A stretch of 64,000 nucleotides of DNA, taken from assembly GCF_000024365.1 (NCBI RefSeq), contig NC_013235.1:310001-374000 (forward strand), written 5' to 3'. Below are positions 17,276-25,159 of this stretch, one piece after another (the first letter of the stretch is position 1; every line of letters starts with the position of its first letter). A model generated the notes under the pieces. The model was not told where the DNA came from. It ran no database searches and was given only the letters and a program-made list of their open reading frames with translations. Source of the DNA: Nakamurella multipartita DSM 44233. GTDB lineage: Bacteria; Actinomycetota; Actinomycetes; Mycobacteriales; Nakamurellaceae. The translations under genes were made by a program, and so were the position numbers.

Positions 17276-19195
17276 GTGGCGACGCGGTTCGGCCGGGCGA
17301 CGACCGCGGCGGTCTGGGGCCTGCTGCTGGTCGGGCTGGGCGTGGCCGCCTGCCTGCTCGGACCGGTCGTCGGCCCGTTCGGCGACTCGACCGACCCGGT
17401 GTCCCCGCCGACCCGGGCGCAGGCCGCGCTCGACCGGCTCGGACAGCGGATCCCCGGTGCCGCCGACCCGACCGGGTGGGTGGTGGTCGTCGCCCCCGCG
17501 GGCCGGACCGTCGACGATCCGGCCGTCGCCGGCGCGCTGCGCACCCTGGTCGACCAGCTGCGGGACGTGCCGGGGGTGACCGCGGTGGTCGATCCGGCCG
17601 TCGGGGGGACCGTGGCGGCGGATCGGCGGACCGCCTTCGTCCCGGTCGCAGTGGCCGCATCGGCCGTCCTCGACGCCCGTCCCGCGGTGGCGACCGTGGC
17701 CACGGCCGCCCGGGACGACGGCTCGCAGGTGGAGGTGGGCGGGGTGCTGCGGGCGCCGGCGGATCGATCCGGCGCGGCCGCGTTGCTCGCGCTGGTGGTC
17801 GCGATCGGGCTGGCCGGGCTGCTCGCGCGGCTGATCCTGCGGTCGTGGGGCGGGGCTGCGCTGGCCCTGGGCACCGCCCTCGTCGGCGCCGGGGTGGGCG
17901 TCGCGGTGGCGATCCTGCTCGGACTGGCCGGCTCGGGCAGCGGTTGGGGCAGCGGTTGGGGCAGCGCGGCGGTCGCCGGCGGGTTGGGGGTGGCGGTCGG
18001 CAGTGCCGCAGCGGTGCTGCGGCACAGTCACCCGGGCAGTCACCGGGGCAGCCGGCGGGCGGTGGCCGGTGGCGGCGCGCTGGCGGTCGTGGCGACCGCC
18101 GGGCTGGCGGTGACCGGGGTCGGTGCCTGGGCCGCGGCCGGTGCCGCGCTGGCGCTGGCGACCGCCGGCGCCCTGCTGGCGATCCTGACCCTGGCGCCGG
18201 CCGTGATGGGCCTGACCGGAGAGCCGCCGGCGGCCCCCGAGGCCGGGCCGGGGCGATGGGCTCGCGCGGTCACCGGATACCCGCTGCGGGCGATCCTCGG
18301 CGGGCTCGGGGTCGTGGGTGTCCTGGCGCTGATGCCGTTGCTGGGTGTCCGGTTCGGCCCGCCGGCGGACCCGGCGCAGGCCCGGCTGGCCGCCGAGTTC
18401 GGTCCCGGAGCGGCCGGGCCGCTGCTGCTGATCGTCGAGGTCGATCGTCCGGCCGAACTGACCGGGGCGCTCACCGCGGTGGCGGCGCAGGCCCGGCAGG
18501 CGGCCGGGGTCGCGCTGGCCGCGCCCGGCCGCACCGCGGCCGACGGGACCCTGGGGGTGGTCACCGTGTTGCCCCGCACCGGGCCCACCGATCCGGCTAC
18601 CCGGGACCTGCTGCTACGGCTGCGGGCCGATCCGGCCGGGGTGGCCGGCGCAAGCGTCGAAGTCACCGGCGCGACTGCGGTGGCCATCGACGTCGCGGAC
18701 GCGCGGGCGGGCGCAGCGTGGCGCTACCTGCTGATCATCGGACCGGTGCTGCTGGTCCTGCTGGCGGTGACGAGCGGACCTCCGTCGATCGGGCTGGCCG
18801 TCGCCGCCGGATCGGTGCTGTCGATCGGACTGTCGACCTGGCTGGCCCTGGGGACGTTCTCGGGGGTCTTCATCCACGATGGTGGTGGACTCGGGGCCGA
18901 TCTGTGGTGGGCGGCCGTCGGGCTGGCCCTGCTGCTGGCGCTGGTGTCCGAGCAGGCGGCCCGCGCGGCCGTCGTTCGAACCGACCACGGCGCCGGCCGG
19001 GCGGTGGGGCTGACGGCACTGATGGTCGCGGTGCTGGTCGGTGGTGACCTGCTGGCGGCGGGCTCGGTGCCGGCCGCGGCGCTGGTGGTGCTCGCAGTCC
19101 TGGTGGACGCGCTGGTGGTCCGGCTGACCCTGCTCCCGGCGCTCGCTGCCCTGCTCGCGCGGCCGGCTCGTCACCGGGGGCGGCACCGGGGCTGA
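17276..19195 (+). CDS. MMPL-like (RND-type) membrane protein
   Basis: 639 residues from a GTG at 17276, with about 11 hydrophobic segments. The layout is N-terminal TM, an extracellular loop (residues 30-155), a membrane block, a second loop (residues 365-475) and a second block, as in MMPL/RND proteins. It is shorter and more Ala/Gly/Leu-rich than MmpL lipid transporters, and the expected GxxxDY motif is weak (DGGGLGADLWW near residue 540). It could be a diverged lipid exporter. A short Gly-Ser-Gly-Trp tandem repeat lies near residue 220. It is divergent from the metallopeptidase gene. Confidence 0.72.
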   Translation: MATRFGRATTAAVWGLLLVGLGVAACLLGPVVGPFGDSTDPVSPPTRAQAALDRLGQRIPGAADPTGWVVVVAPAGRTVDDPAVAGALRTLVDQLRDVPGVTAVVDPAVGGTVAADRRTAFVPVAVAASAVLDARPAVATVATAARDDGSQVEVGGVLRAPADRSGAAALLALVVAIGLAGLLARLILRSWGGAALALGTALVGAGVGVAVAILLGLAGSGSGWGSGWGSAAVAGGLGVAVGSAAAVLRHSHPGSHRGSRRAVAGGGALAVVATAGLAVTGVGAWAAAGAALALATAGALLAILTLAPAVMGLTGEPPAAPEAGPGRWARAVTGYPLRAILGGLGVVGVLALMPLLGVRFGPPADPAQARLAAEFGPGAAGPLLLIVEVDRPAELTGALTAVAAQARQAAGVALAAPGRTAADGTLGVVTVLPRTGPTDPATRDLLLRLRADPAGVAGASVEVTGATAVAIDVADARAGAAWRYLLIIGPVLLVLLAVTSGPPSIGLAVAAGSVLSIGLSTWLALGTFSGVFIHDGGGLGADLWWAAVGLALLLALVSEQAARAAVVRTDHGAGRAVGLTALMVAVLVGGDLLAAGSVPAAALVVLAVLVDALVVRLTLLPALAALLARPARHRGRHRG

Positions 19196-19210
19196 CCGGG
19201 GCCGATTCGA

Positions 19211-19657
19211 TCAGGGGCCGGCCAGCGGGGGGGCGGCGAGCCGGTCCAGGACGCCCGTCTGGGCCAGGATGGCCAATCGATCCGGGACGCCCCAGTGCTC
19301 GACGATCCGGCCGTCGACGACGCGCGCGAGGTCGAACACCGTGAAGTCGACCGGGCGGCCGCTCGGCGGCCCGAAGAACGGGCCGGTCGCCCGGCCCCGA
19401 CCGTGCACCCGGACCCAGACGCGATCGCCGGACTCCGCCGAGTCCTCGATGTCGAACCGCAGGCCGGGCATGGCCCGGTGCACGTCCCGGATGGCCGCCT
19501 TGACCGAGGCAAGGGCAGCCGGCCCGGAGCCGGTCAACCCGAATTGGTGCTCGACCAGGTCCGGCGAGCAGAGCTCGTCGACGATCGCGTCATTTCCGGT
19601 GGCGAAGCCCTCGTCGAACATCCGACGCAGGACGTCGAGGGCAGCAGTGGTGGCCAT
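19211..19657 (-). CDS. SnoaL-like/NTF2-fold polyketide-cyclase family protein
   Basis: 148 residues. NTF2-like fold with a helical start (LDVLRRMFDEGF), DELCSPDLVEHQFGL, and FTVFDLARVVDGRIVEHWGV, the usual SnoaL ending. Members are small-molecule isomerases, hydrolases or binding proteins. The ATG at 19657 is preceded by AGGAGAG. It is divergent from a TetR regulator, with a palindromic operator between them that overlaps the probable promoters, so TetR control is likely. Confidence 0.88.
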   Translation of the reverse strand: MATTAALDVLRRMFDEGFATGNDAIVDELCSPDLVEHQFGLTGSGPAALASVKAAIRDVHRAMPGLRFDIEDSAESGDRVWVRVHGRGRATGPFFGPPSGRPVDFTVFDLARVVDGRIVEHWGVPDRLAILAQTGVLDRLAAPPLAGP

Positions 19658-19691
19658 GACTCTCCTCTTCGATGCAGTAGCAGTACTTCGA

Positions 19692-19708
19692 ATGCAGTTA
19701 TACTGCAT
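19692..19708. promoter_or_regulatory. TetR operator candidate between SnoaL and TetR genes
   Basis: A perfect inverted repeat ATGCAGT-tat-ACTGCAT lies in the 76-bp divergent region. Further half-sites flank it: GCAGTAGCAGT at 19674-19684 and ACTGCACTGC at 19711-19720. The arrangement suggests cooperative binding by TetR dimers and autoregulation. Confidence 0.75.
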
Positions 19709-19733
19709 CGACTGCACTGCTATTCTGCGCGCT

Positions 19734-20342
19734 GTGGCCCCACCCGTCAAGACCCGGTCGACGTACCGCCAGGAACAGGCGGCCGCGACCCGGGTGCGGA
19801 TCGCCGAGGCGGCCCGGCGCCTGTTCACCGCCCACGGCTACGGGTCCACGAGCATCGATGCGATCGCCACCGAGGCCGGGGTGGCCGTGCGTACCGTCTA
19901 CTCGGCGTTCGGCACCAAGCGCGACATCCTGTCCCTGGTCTGCGAGCAGTGGCTCGAGCAGGCCCAGGCCCGGGAACGGGCCCAGCAAGTGCTGGCCGAT
20001 CCCGATCCGGTACGCCGGCTGCGCGGCGCCGCGGGCTGGTTGACGCACCTGTACGCCGCCGGCTTCGACGTGGTGACCATCTTCGAGGGTGCCATGGACG
20101 AGGGCCCGCAGACCCGAGAGTTGTTGCGGGCCAAGCTGGCCGGCCGCAATCAGGTGATGGACGCGATGATCGCGTCGGTGGGTGAGCGGCTCGTCGTCCC
20201 GCTGGCCGACGCGCAGGCGGTCTTCCGCGCCTTCGCCGCCGCGGGCGTCTACCAGGAGCTCGTCGTCGATCAGGGGTGGACCCCGGACCGGTTCGAGCAC
20301 TGGCTGGCCGACACCCTGCAGGCGCAGCTGCTGGGCGGCTGA
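19734..20342 (+). CDS. TetR/AcrR-family transcriptional regulator
   Basis: 202 residues from a GTG at 19734. The N-terminal DNA-binding domain is clear: RIAEAARRLFTAHGYGSTSI, then ATEAGVAVRTVYSAFGTKRD. The C-terminal helical domain (residues 70-200) would bind a hydrophobic ligand and form the dimer. There is no clear Shine-Dalgarno sequence, so the message may be leaderless. It is divergent from the SnoaL-like gene with the palindrome between, which is the classic layout for a local repressor. Confidence 0.92.
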   Translation: MAPPVKTRSTYRQEQAAATRVRIAEAARRLFTAHGYGSTSIDAIATEAGVAVRTVYSAFGTKRDILSLVCEQWLEQAQARERAQQVLADPDPVRRLRGAAGWLTHLYAAGFDVVTIFEGAMDEGPQTRELLRAKLAGRNQVMDAMIASVGERLVVPLADAQAVFRAFAAAGVYQELVVDQGWTPDRFEHWLADTLQAQLLGG

Positions 20343-20364
20343 CCCCGGCTCGAGACCGGGTCAG
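20339..20364. terminator. Hairpin between convergent TetR and DUF1365 genes
   Basis: CTGACCCCGG / CCGGGTCAG arms surround a 7-base loop, with one extra C on the left. The stem overlaps both stop codons and could end transcription from both sides. There is no clear T-tract. Confidence 0.5.
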
Positions 20365-21152
20365 CGACCCCGCTCGTCCGCGGCGGCGTCGGCCGGCCGG
20401 GGTTGCACGGGCACCCGGCGCAGCCACAACCGGATGCCCTGCCAGCGGATCAGCGCACTGGTGCGCAGGGTGAGCACGGGCCAGCGCAGCACCGCGCGGA
20501 CGGCGGATGCCGGGGTCAGCGGCCGGCCGGGACCGGTCAGGGTGGCCACGAACGGCGTCGCCCCGTCCTGGTGCAGGGTGATCGACACCGCCAACCGTTC
20601 CTCCGGCAGGGGGGTGCGCATGGTGTAGCTGCCGCCCATGGGCAGGAACGGTGAGACGTAGAACTGCTTGTCCACCTCGTCGGCACCGGCCTGGTCCGGC
20701 CGCAGCAGGTAGGTGTGCCGGCCGCCGTAGGTGTTGTGCACCTCGGCGATCACCGCGACGAGCTCCTCGCCGGCGTCCTGGCGGCGTAGGCAGTAATAGA
20801 CCGACAGCGGGTTGAACACGTGCCCGAACGTGCGTGGGCAGGTCAGCAGCAGGATCCGGTCGGCGGCCAGGTCGTGCTCGGCCAGCCGCGCCCGGGCGTT
20901 CGTGGCGATCGTCGCGGCCGGATCGCCGAGGTGGTCCCGGGCCTCGAACCGGACCAGCCGGCGCAGGACACCGGGCAGCACGGGCGGCTCGTCCAGGTCG
21001 ATGAGCCAGTAACAGGTGCGGTAGTCGAAGCGGCGGTCCACCTGCGCCGGGGCGGCCACCGTCCGCCGGTGGGTGGTGCGGGCGTCGTAGATCCGCGCCG
21101 CCAGCCGGGTCGGACTGCGACGACGATCGGCGCGGGCGGACGGCACCGTCAC
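20361..21152 (-). CDS. DUF1365 domain-containing protein
   Basis: 263 residues. DUF1365 signature blocks: DYRTCYWLIDLDE, CPRTFGHVFNPLSVYYC, EVHNTYGGRHTYLL and KQFYVSPFLPMGG. The family occurs with an FAD-dependent amine-oxidase-like protein and often with a cyclopropane-fatty-acid-synthase-type methyltransferase in operons that modify unsaturated fatty acids in response to oxidative stress. Its start (GTG at 21152, or the adjacent GTG at 21155) overlaps the stop of the FAD gene, so translation is coupled. No methyltransferase is found in the window. Confidence 0.88.
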   Translation of the reverse strand: MTVPSARADRRRSPTRLAARIYDARTTHRRTVAAPAQVDRRFDYRTCYWLIDLDEPPVLPGVLRRLVRFEARDHLGDPAATIATNARARLAEHDLAADRILLLTCPRTFGHVFNPLSVYYCLRRQDAGEELVAVIAEVHNTYGGRHTYLLRPDQAGADEVDKQFYVSPFLPMGGSYTMRTPLPEERLAVSITLHQDGATPFVATLTGPGRPLTPASAVRAVLRWPVLTLRTSALIRWQGIRLWLRRVPVQPRPADAAADERGR

Positions 21153-22438
21153 CACTGCACGCCCAACGACGCGGCCGCGCGGACACCGGACAGGCACCCG
21201 TCCTCGTGGAAGCCCCAGCCCTGCCAGGCGCCGGCGAAGGCCAGCCGGTCGGTGTTGAGCTGCGGCAGTTCGCGCTGGGCGGCGACCGAGGCCCGGGTGT
21301 AAGTGGGGTGGGCGTAGTTCATCCGGGCCAGCACGGACCCGGGGTCGACCGCCCCGGGCGCGTCGGGATCGTCGTTGAGGGTGACCACGTAGGTGCGCTC
21401 GTCGGTGATCCGCTGCAGCCGGCTGATGTCGTAACTGATCTTGACCCGGTCCGGCTCCGCGTGGCACTGCGCCATCCGGTAGTTCCAGGAGGCGCGGGCC
21501 TTCGGCGCGCGCGGCAGCACGGAGGCGTCCGTGTGCAGCATCGCGGTGCTCGGCAGGTACTCGAACGCGCCGAGCAGCCGCGCCTCGTCCCGGGTGGGCT
21601 CGGCCAGCATGGCCAGCGTCTGGTCCGGGTGCCCGGCCAGCACGGCGTGATCGACCCGGTGCACCGTGTCGGCGTCGTCCCGGATCTCGATGCCGTCGGG
21701 GCGCCGGAGCACCGACCGGACCGGGGTCGCGGTGTGCACCGCCGACAGGTCCTTGGCCACCCGCTCGACGTAGGTCTTGGAGCCGCCGACCACCGTCCGC
21801 CACTGCGGCGAGCCAGTGACGCTCAACGCGCCGTGGTTGTCCAGGAAGGTGAACAGGTAGCGGGCCGGGTAGGCCCGGGCGCCGTCGTACCCGCAGGACC
21901 AGACGGCCGCGACCATCGGCAGCATGAAGTGGTGGGCGAAGTAGTCGGTGAACCGGCCCCGGGTGAGGAATTCGTCCAGGGTGAGGGTGTCGTCGCCGCT
22001 GTCCAGCACGGCCCGGGCCCGCCGGTGGAAGTACTTGACCTGGGCCAGCATGGCCAGGTAGCGCGGCCGAGCCAGCGAACTCTGCCGGGCGAACAACCCG
22101 GACAGGCCCTTGGCCCCCGCGTATTCGAGTCCGCAGCCGTCGCAGCGCACGCTCATCGACATGTCCGAGTCCTGCGTGGCCACCCCCAGCTCGTCGAACA
22201 GCCGCAGCAGGTTCGGGTAGGTCCGGTCGTTGTGCACCAGGAACCCGGAATCCAGCCCGACCACCTGACCGTGGGTCAGGGCGACCTCATGGGTGTGGGC
22301 GTGGCCGCCGAGGCGTTCGTCGGCCTCGAACAGGCGCACGTCGTAGCGGCGTTGGAGCAGGTAGGCGGCGGTCAGTCCGGCCACCCCGGAGCCGATCACG
22401 GCCACGGTGGGCCGGGCGGACGTGGCGTCGGCAGTCAT
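21149..22438 (-). CDS. FAD-dependent oxidoreductase (amine-oxidase-like, NAD(P)-binding Rossmann)
   Basis: 429 residues. The N-terminal dinucleotide-binding motif is VAVIGSGVAGLTAAYLLQRR, with LFEADERLGGHAHTHEVALT following as in the family that partners DUF1365. The C-terminus, FAGAWQGWGFHEDGCLSGVR, closes the FAD site. The start was placed at the ATG at 22438 because conserved sequence begins there. It forms a two-gene operon with the DUF1365 gene. A role in lipid modification is likely from known gene partnerships but cannot be shown here. Confidence 0.9.
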   Translation of the reverse strand: MTADATSARPTVAVIGSGVAGLTAAYLLQRRYDVRLFEADERLGGHAHTHEVALTHGQVVGLDSGFLVHNDRTYPNLLRLFDELGVATQDSDMSMSVRCDGCGLEYAGAKGLSGLFARQSSLARPRYLAMLAQVKYFHRRARAVLDSGDDTLTLDEFLTRGRFTDYFAHHFMLPMVAAVWSCGYDGARAYPARYLFTFLDNHGALSVTGSPQWRTVVGGSKTYVERVAKDLSAVHTATPVRSVLRRPDGIEIRDDADTVHRVDHAVLAGHPDQTLAMLAEPTRDEARLLGAFEYLPSTAMLHTDASVLPRAPKARASWNYRMAQCHAEPDRVKISYDISRLQRITDERTYVVTLNDDPDAPGAVDPGSVLARMNYAHPTYTRASVAAQRELPQLNTDRLAFAGAWQGWGFHEDGCLSGVRAAASLGVQW

Positions 22439-22681
22439 CGGTGATGGTCCTCTCGGGTCTGATCGCGGCGCCCCTGGCGTCCCCGAGGGGGACTGGGGGC
22501 GAGCGTTCTGGGGTCCTTCGTCGCCGGCGTCGTCGCGGCTGGGTCCCACGCCGGCACGCTCATGTGCGAAGTACCCGTTCCGGGGCCTCATCAGATCACG
22601 ATGCGCGCCCCGATCCGGACAGCTATCCGCACTCCGATCCACACAGCGAAGGGGCGACGGCCGGCCAGTAGACTCCCGCGC

Positions 22682-22769
22682 GGAGGCGTGTCCGAGTGGC
22701 CGAAGGAAGCCGCCTTGAAAGCGGCCAGGTGTCAAAGCCTCGGGGGTTCGAATCCCTCCGCCTCCGCCA
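22682..22769 (+). tRNA. tRNA-Ser(UGA)
   Basis: An 88-nt cloverleaf with acceptor GGAGGCG/CGCCTCC, discriminator G and an encoded CCA. The anticodon arm is GCCGC-CTTGAAA-GCGGC with anticodon TGA. A long variable arm, expected for serine tRNA, precedes the T arm (GGGTTCGAATCC). There is no sign of integration at its 3' end: the next gene starts 7 bp later with ordinary sequence. Confidence 0.97.
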
Positions 22770-22775
22770 TCGGTG

Positions 22776-23336
22776 TCACGGACCGGGCCAGACCAGCTGC
22801 CGGTACAGCGCGTCGCCGCCGACGTCGACCAGCCCGAGCCGCAGCAGCCAGCCCAGCGCCGACGAGCCGTAGACGCCGGTGGCGTGCACCGACCGCTGAT
22901 GCTGCGCGGCCGTGTCCAGCAGCGCTCGAGCCACCGTGCTGCCGATGCCGGAGCGCCGGTGGTCGGGGTGCAGGGCGATGTCGACCAGCACGACGGGTGG
23001 CCGAGCGCTCGGCAGTTCGGTGTCCAGGTCGAGCAGCAACCGGCCGACGGTCTGCCCCTGCCGGCAGATGCCCAGGTCGCGGGCGTCCGGATGGTCGGCC
23101 TCCAGCTCGCGGTGCCGGCTCACCAGCTGGCTGTCGATCAACCGGGACATCTTGGCCGCGCTCATCCGGGTGCCGGCCCAGTCGTCGGCCAGCAACGCCC
23201 GCAGCGCCTCATCGCCGACGCCAGGCTGCCCGGTCGGCACCGGCCACGGGCCGGGCACCAAGGACAGCGGGTCCGGGACGCGAAGGATCAGGTCATGGAC
23301 GAGTTCGTCCAGCGGGTTCGAGGGACTCGCCGACAC
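22776..23336 (-). CDS. GNAT-family N-acetyltransferase
   Basis: About 186 residues. The acetyl-CoA binding block is VVLVDIALHPDHRRSGIGST, followed by ALLDTAAQ and a C-terminal SSALGWLLRLGLVD. The N-terminal part is less conserved. The start is uncertain: the GTG at 23336 is a guess, and the open frame continues further upstream across the YbjQ gene of the other strand. It ends 7 bp from the tRNA-Ser gene. The substrate is unknown. Confidence 0.75.
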   Translation of the reverse strand: MSASPSNPLDELVHDLILRVPDPLSLVPGPWPVPTGQPGVGDEALRALLADDWAGTRMSAAKMSRLIDSQLVSRHRELEADHPDARDLGICRQGQTVGRLLLDLDTELPSARPPVVLVDIALHPDHRRSGIGSTVARALLDTAAQHQRSVHATGVYGSSALGWLLRLGLVDVGGDALYRQLVWPGP

Positions 23337-23454
23337 ACCGACGACGGTACGCAGGGTTCGCGGGCCGCGCGCGTTGCCGGGGCCGGGAGTCTGCCCGATG
23401 ATCATCAGCGGACGGGGCGGCGGGGTGCGGCCCCGACGACGAAGGGGGATTGCC

Positions 23455-23799
23455 ATGGAAGGCAGTGCACCGGTCACCTTGCCCTGCTCCACCACGTTCG
23501 ACCTGCCCGGGTACACCATCGATCGGAACTTGGGCATCTGCTGGGGCCTGGTGGTCCGCAGCGTCGGCTTCGCCAAGGGCTTCACCGGCGGGTTCCGCTC
23601 GCTCAAGGCCGGCGAGGTGCCGCAGTACACCGAGGTCGTCGACTCGGCCCGGCAGACCGCCATGGAGCGGATGGCCGCGCACGCGCAGCAACTGGGTGGC
23701 AACGCGGTGCTCGGGGTCCGCTTCGACTCCTCCGACGTCGCCGAGAACCTGGCCGAGGTCATCGCCTACGGCACGGCGGCGGTCGTTCACCCGAGCTGA
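23455..23799 (+). CDS. YbjQ/UPF0145-family protein
   Basis: 114 residues. It contains the UPF0145 blocks LGICWGLVVRSVGFAKGF and ARQTAMERMAAHAQQLGGNAVLGVRFD. Family members are small pentameric proteins that may bind metal; their role is not established. The ATG at 23455 follows GGGGGA by 6 bases. Downstream, in the same direction, is a TauE/SafE transporter with a 76-bp gap. Confidence 0.88.
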   Translation: MEGSAPVTLPCSTTFDLPGYTIDRNLGICWGLVVRSVGFAKGFTGGFRSLKAGEVPQYTEVVDSARQTAMERMAAHAQQLGGNAVLGVRFDSSDVAENLAEVIAYGTAAVVHPS

Positions 23800-23875
23800 C
23801 CCCCGGACCCGGGTGCCCGGCCGGCGCCGCCCAGGTGGCCCCGGCCGGGTACGACCTCGCCCGTAGGGTGTCCGG

Positions 23876-24658
23876 GTGAGCGCCGTCGAGATCATCGCCA
23901 TCTTCCTGGCCGGGGTCGGTGCCGGCACGATCAATGCGGTCGTCGGTTCCGGCACGCTGGTCACCTTCCCGACGCTGGTCGCGTTCGGTTACCCGCCGGT
24001 GGTGGCCACCATGTCCAACGCGATCGGCCTGGTGCCCGGCAGCGCCTCCGGCACCTTCGGCTACCGGCGGGAGCTGCAGGGCCAGGGCCCGCGGCTCAAA
24101 TGGCAGATCCCGGCCTCGTTCCTGGGCGCGCTGGTGGGGGCCTGGCTGCTGCTGCACCTGCCGGAGGCGACGTTCAAGAAGATCGTCCCGGTGTTGCTGG
24201 TGATCGCCCTGGTGCTGGTCGTGGTGCAGCCCCGGCTGCAGGCGACCATCCGTCGGCGAGCCGAAGCGGCCGGCCGCGACCACGACACCGTCACCCGCGG
24301 CCGGTTCGTCGCCCTGATCATCGCCACGTTCCTGGTCGGCATCTACGGGGGCTATTTCGCCGCCGCCCAGGGCATCCTGCTGGTCGGCGTGATGGGGGTG
24401 CTGCTGCCCGAGACCATGCAGCGGATGAACGCAGCCAAGAACCTGCTCACCCTGGTGGTCAACACGGTGGCCGCGACGACGTACATCATCGTCGGCTTCG
24501 ACCGCATCGCCTGGGGCGCAGTGGCGCTGATCGCTGTCGGTTCGCTGATCGGTGGTTTCGTCGGCGCCCACTACGGCCGCCGGCTCTCCCCGGTCGTGCT
24601 GCGGGGCTGCATCGTGGTCTTCGGCCTCATCGCCCTCTGGCGGCTGCTGGCCGTCTGA
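23876..24658 (+). CDS. TauE/SafE-family sulfite/sulfonate exporter-like membrane protein
   Basis: 260 residues from a GTG, with eight hydrophobic segments. It has the two-fold TauE/SafE pattern: AGVGAGTINAVVGSGTLVTFP in the first half and ATFLVGIYGGYFAAAQGILL in the second. The family exports or imports sulfonates, sulfite or related organic acids. Nothing nearby indicates the substrate. Confidence 0.9.
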   Translation: MSAVEIIAIFLAGVGAGTINAVVGSGTLVTFPTLVAFGYPPVVATMSNAIGLVPGSASGTFGYRRELQGQGPRLKWQIPASFLGALVGAWLLLHLPEATFKKIVPVLLVIALVLVVVQPRLQATIRRRAEAAGRDHDTVTRGRFVALIIATFLVGIYGGYFAAAQGILLVGVMGVLLPETMQRMNAAKNLLTLVVNTVAATTYIIVGFDRIAWGAVALIAVGSLIGGFVGAHYGRRLSPVVLRGCIVVFGLIALWRLLAV

Positions 24659-24673
24659 CATCCGGCGGCTGCT

Positions 24674-24702
24674 CGCCCCTGGCCCACCGCGCAACAGGGG
24701 CG
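24674..24702. terminator. Hairpin between the convergent TauE/SafE and DUF559-type genes
   Basis: CGCCCCTG / CAGGGGCG arms (8 bp) surround a 13-base loop in the 53-bp gap between two convergent genes. It could serve both strands. Confidence 0.5.
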
Positions 24703-24711
24703 CGGGGTGGA

Positions 24712-25159
24712 TCAGACCAGGTGCAGCGCCCGCCGGATCCGGTCGGTTGCGGTGCCGTCGTCGAGCTCGGCCCAGGTCCAGCGCACCACGGTGATGCCCT
24801 CGCCGCGGATGAGGTCCTCCCGGCGCTTCTCCTGGAACACCACATCCCCGGGCTGCCGGCCGGATGGGACCAGCCGGCCGTACTTGATCCGGCCGTCGAA
24901 CTCGCCGACCGTGCGTTGCTCGCGCCACCCGAAGTCCGAACGGCCCAGGAACCGGCCGTCGGCGGCCGAATACAACTCGACCTGCAGGTCGGGCGCCGGT
25001 AGGCCGGCCCGGGCGATGGCCACCCGGCTCCGCGATTCGCCGACGCTTTCGGACCGCCCGTCGGCGAACGCCATCGCCTGCCGGGCCCGGCCGACTCGCG
25101 GAGTCCGGGCCGCCCGGTCCAGGGCCGCCGCCAGCTGCGCGAGCCCCCGGCGGTGCGGG
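24712..25159 (-). pseudogene. N-terminally truncated DUF559/AbiEi-like endonuclease-fold protein
   Basis: The open sequence (about 149 residues, or 120 from the first ATG at 25074) matches only the C-terminal nuclease-like part of a common actinobacterial family of about 300 residues. Family blocks are visible: ESVGESRSRVAIARAGLPAP, then DFGWREQRTVGEFDGRIKYG, and VVFQEKRREDLI...VVRWTWAEL. The N-terminal winged-helix and linker are missing; upstream, the frame runs straight into hisC, whose stop codon touches the start of the homology. It therefore looks like a remnant left by a deletion next to hisC. A functional short form from 25074 cannot be excluded. Confidence 0.7.

Noticed and set aside
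17930-17970. Tandem GGTTGGGGCAGC copies as a regulatory or variable repeat
   Set aside because: Only two to three short copies inside a coding region, encoding Gly-Ser-Gly-Trp; more simply low-complexity membrane-protein sequence.
22682-22800. Integration site at tRNA-Ser
   Set aside because: There is no integrase, no repeat of the tRNA 3' end was found nearby, and the flanking genes are ordinary chromosomal ones.
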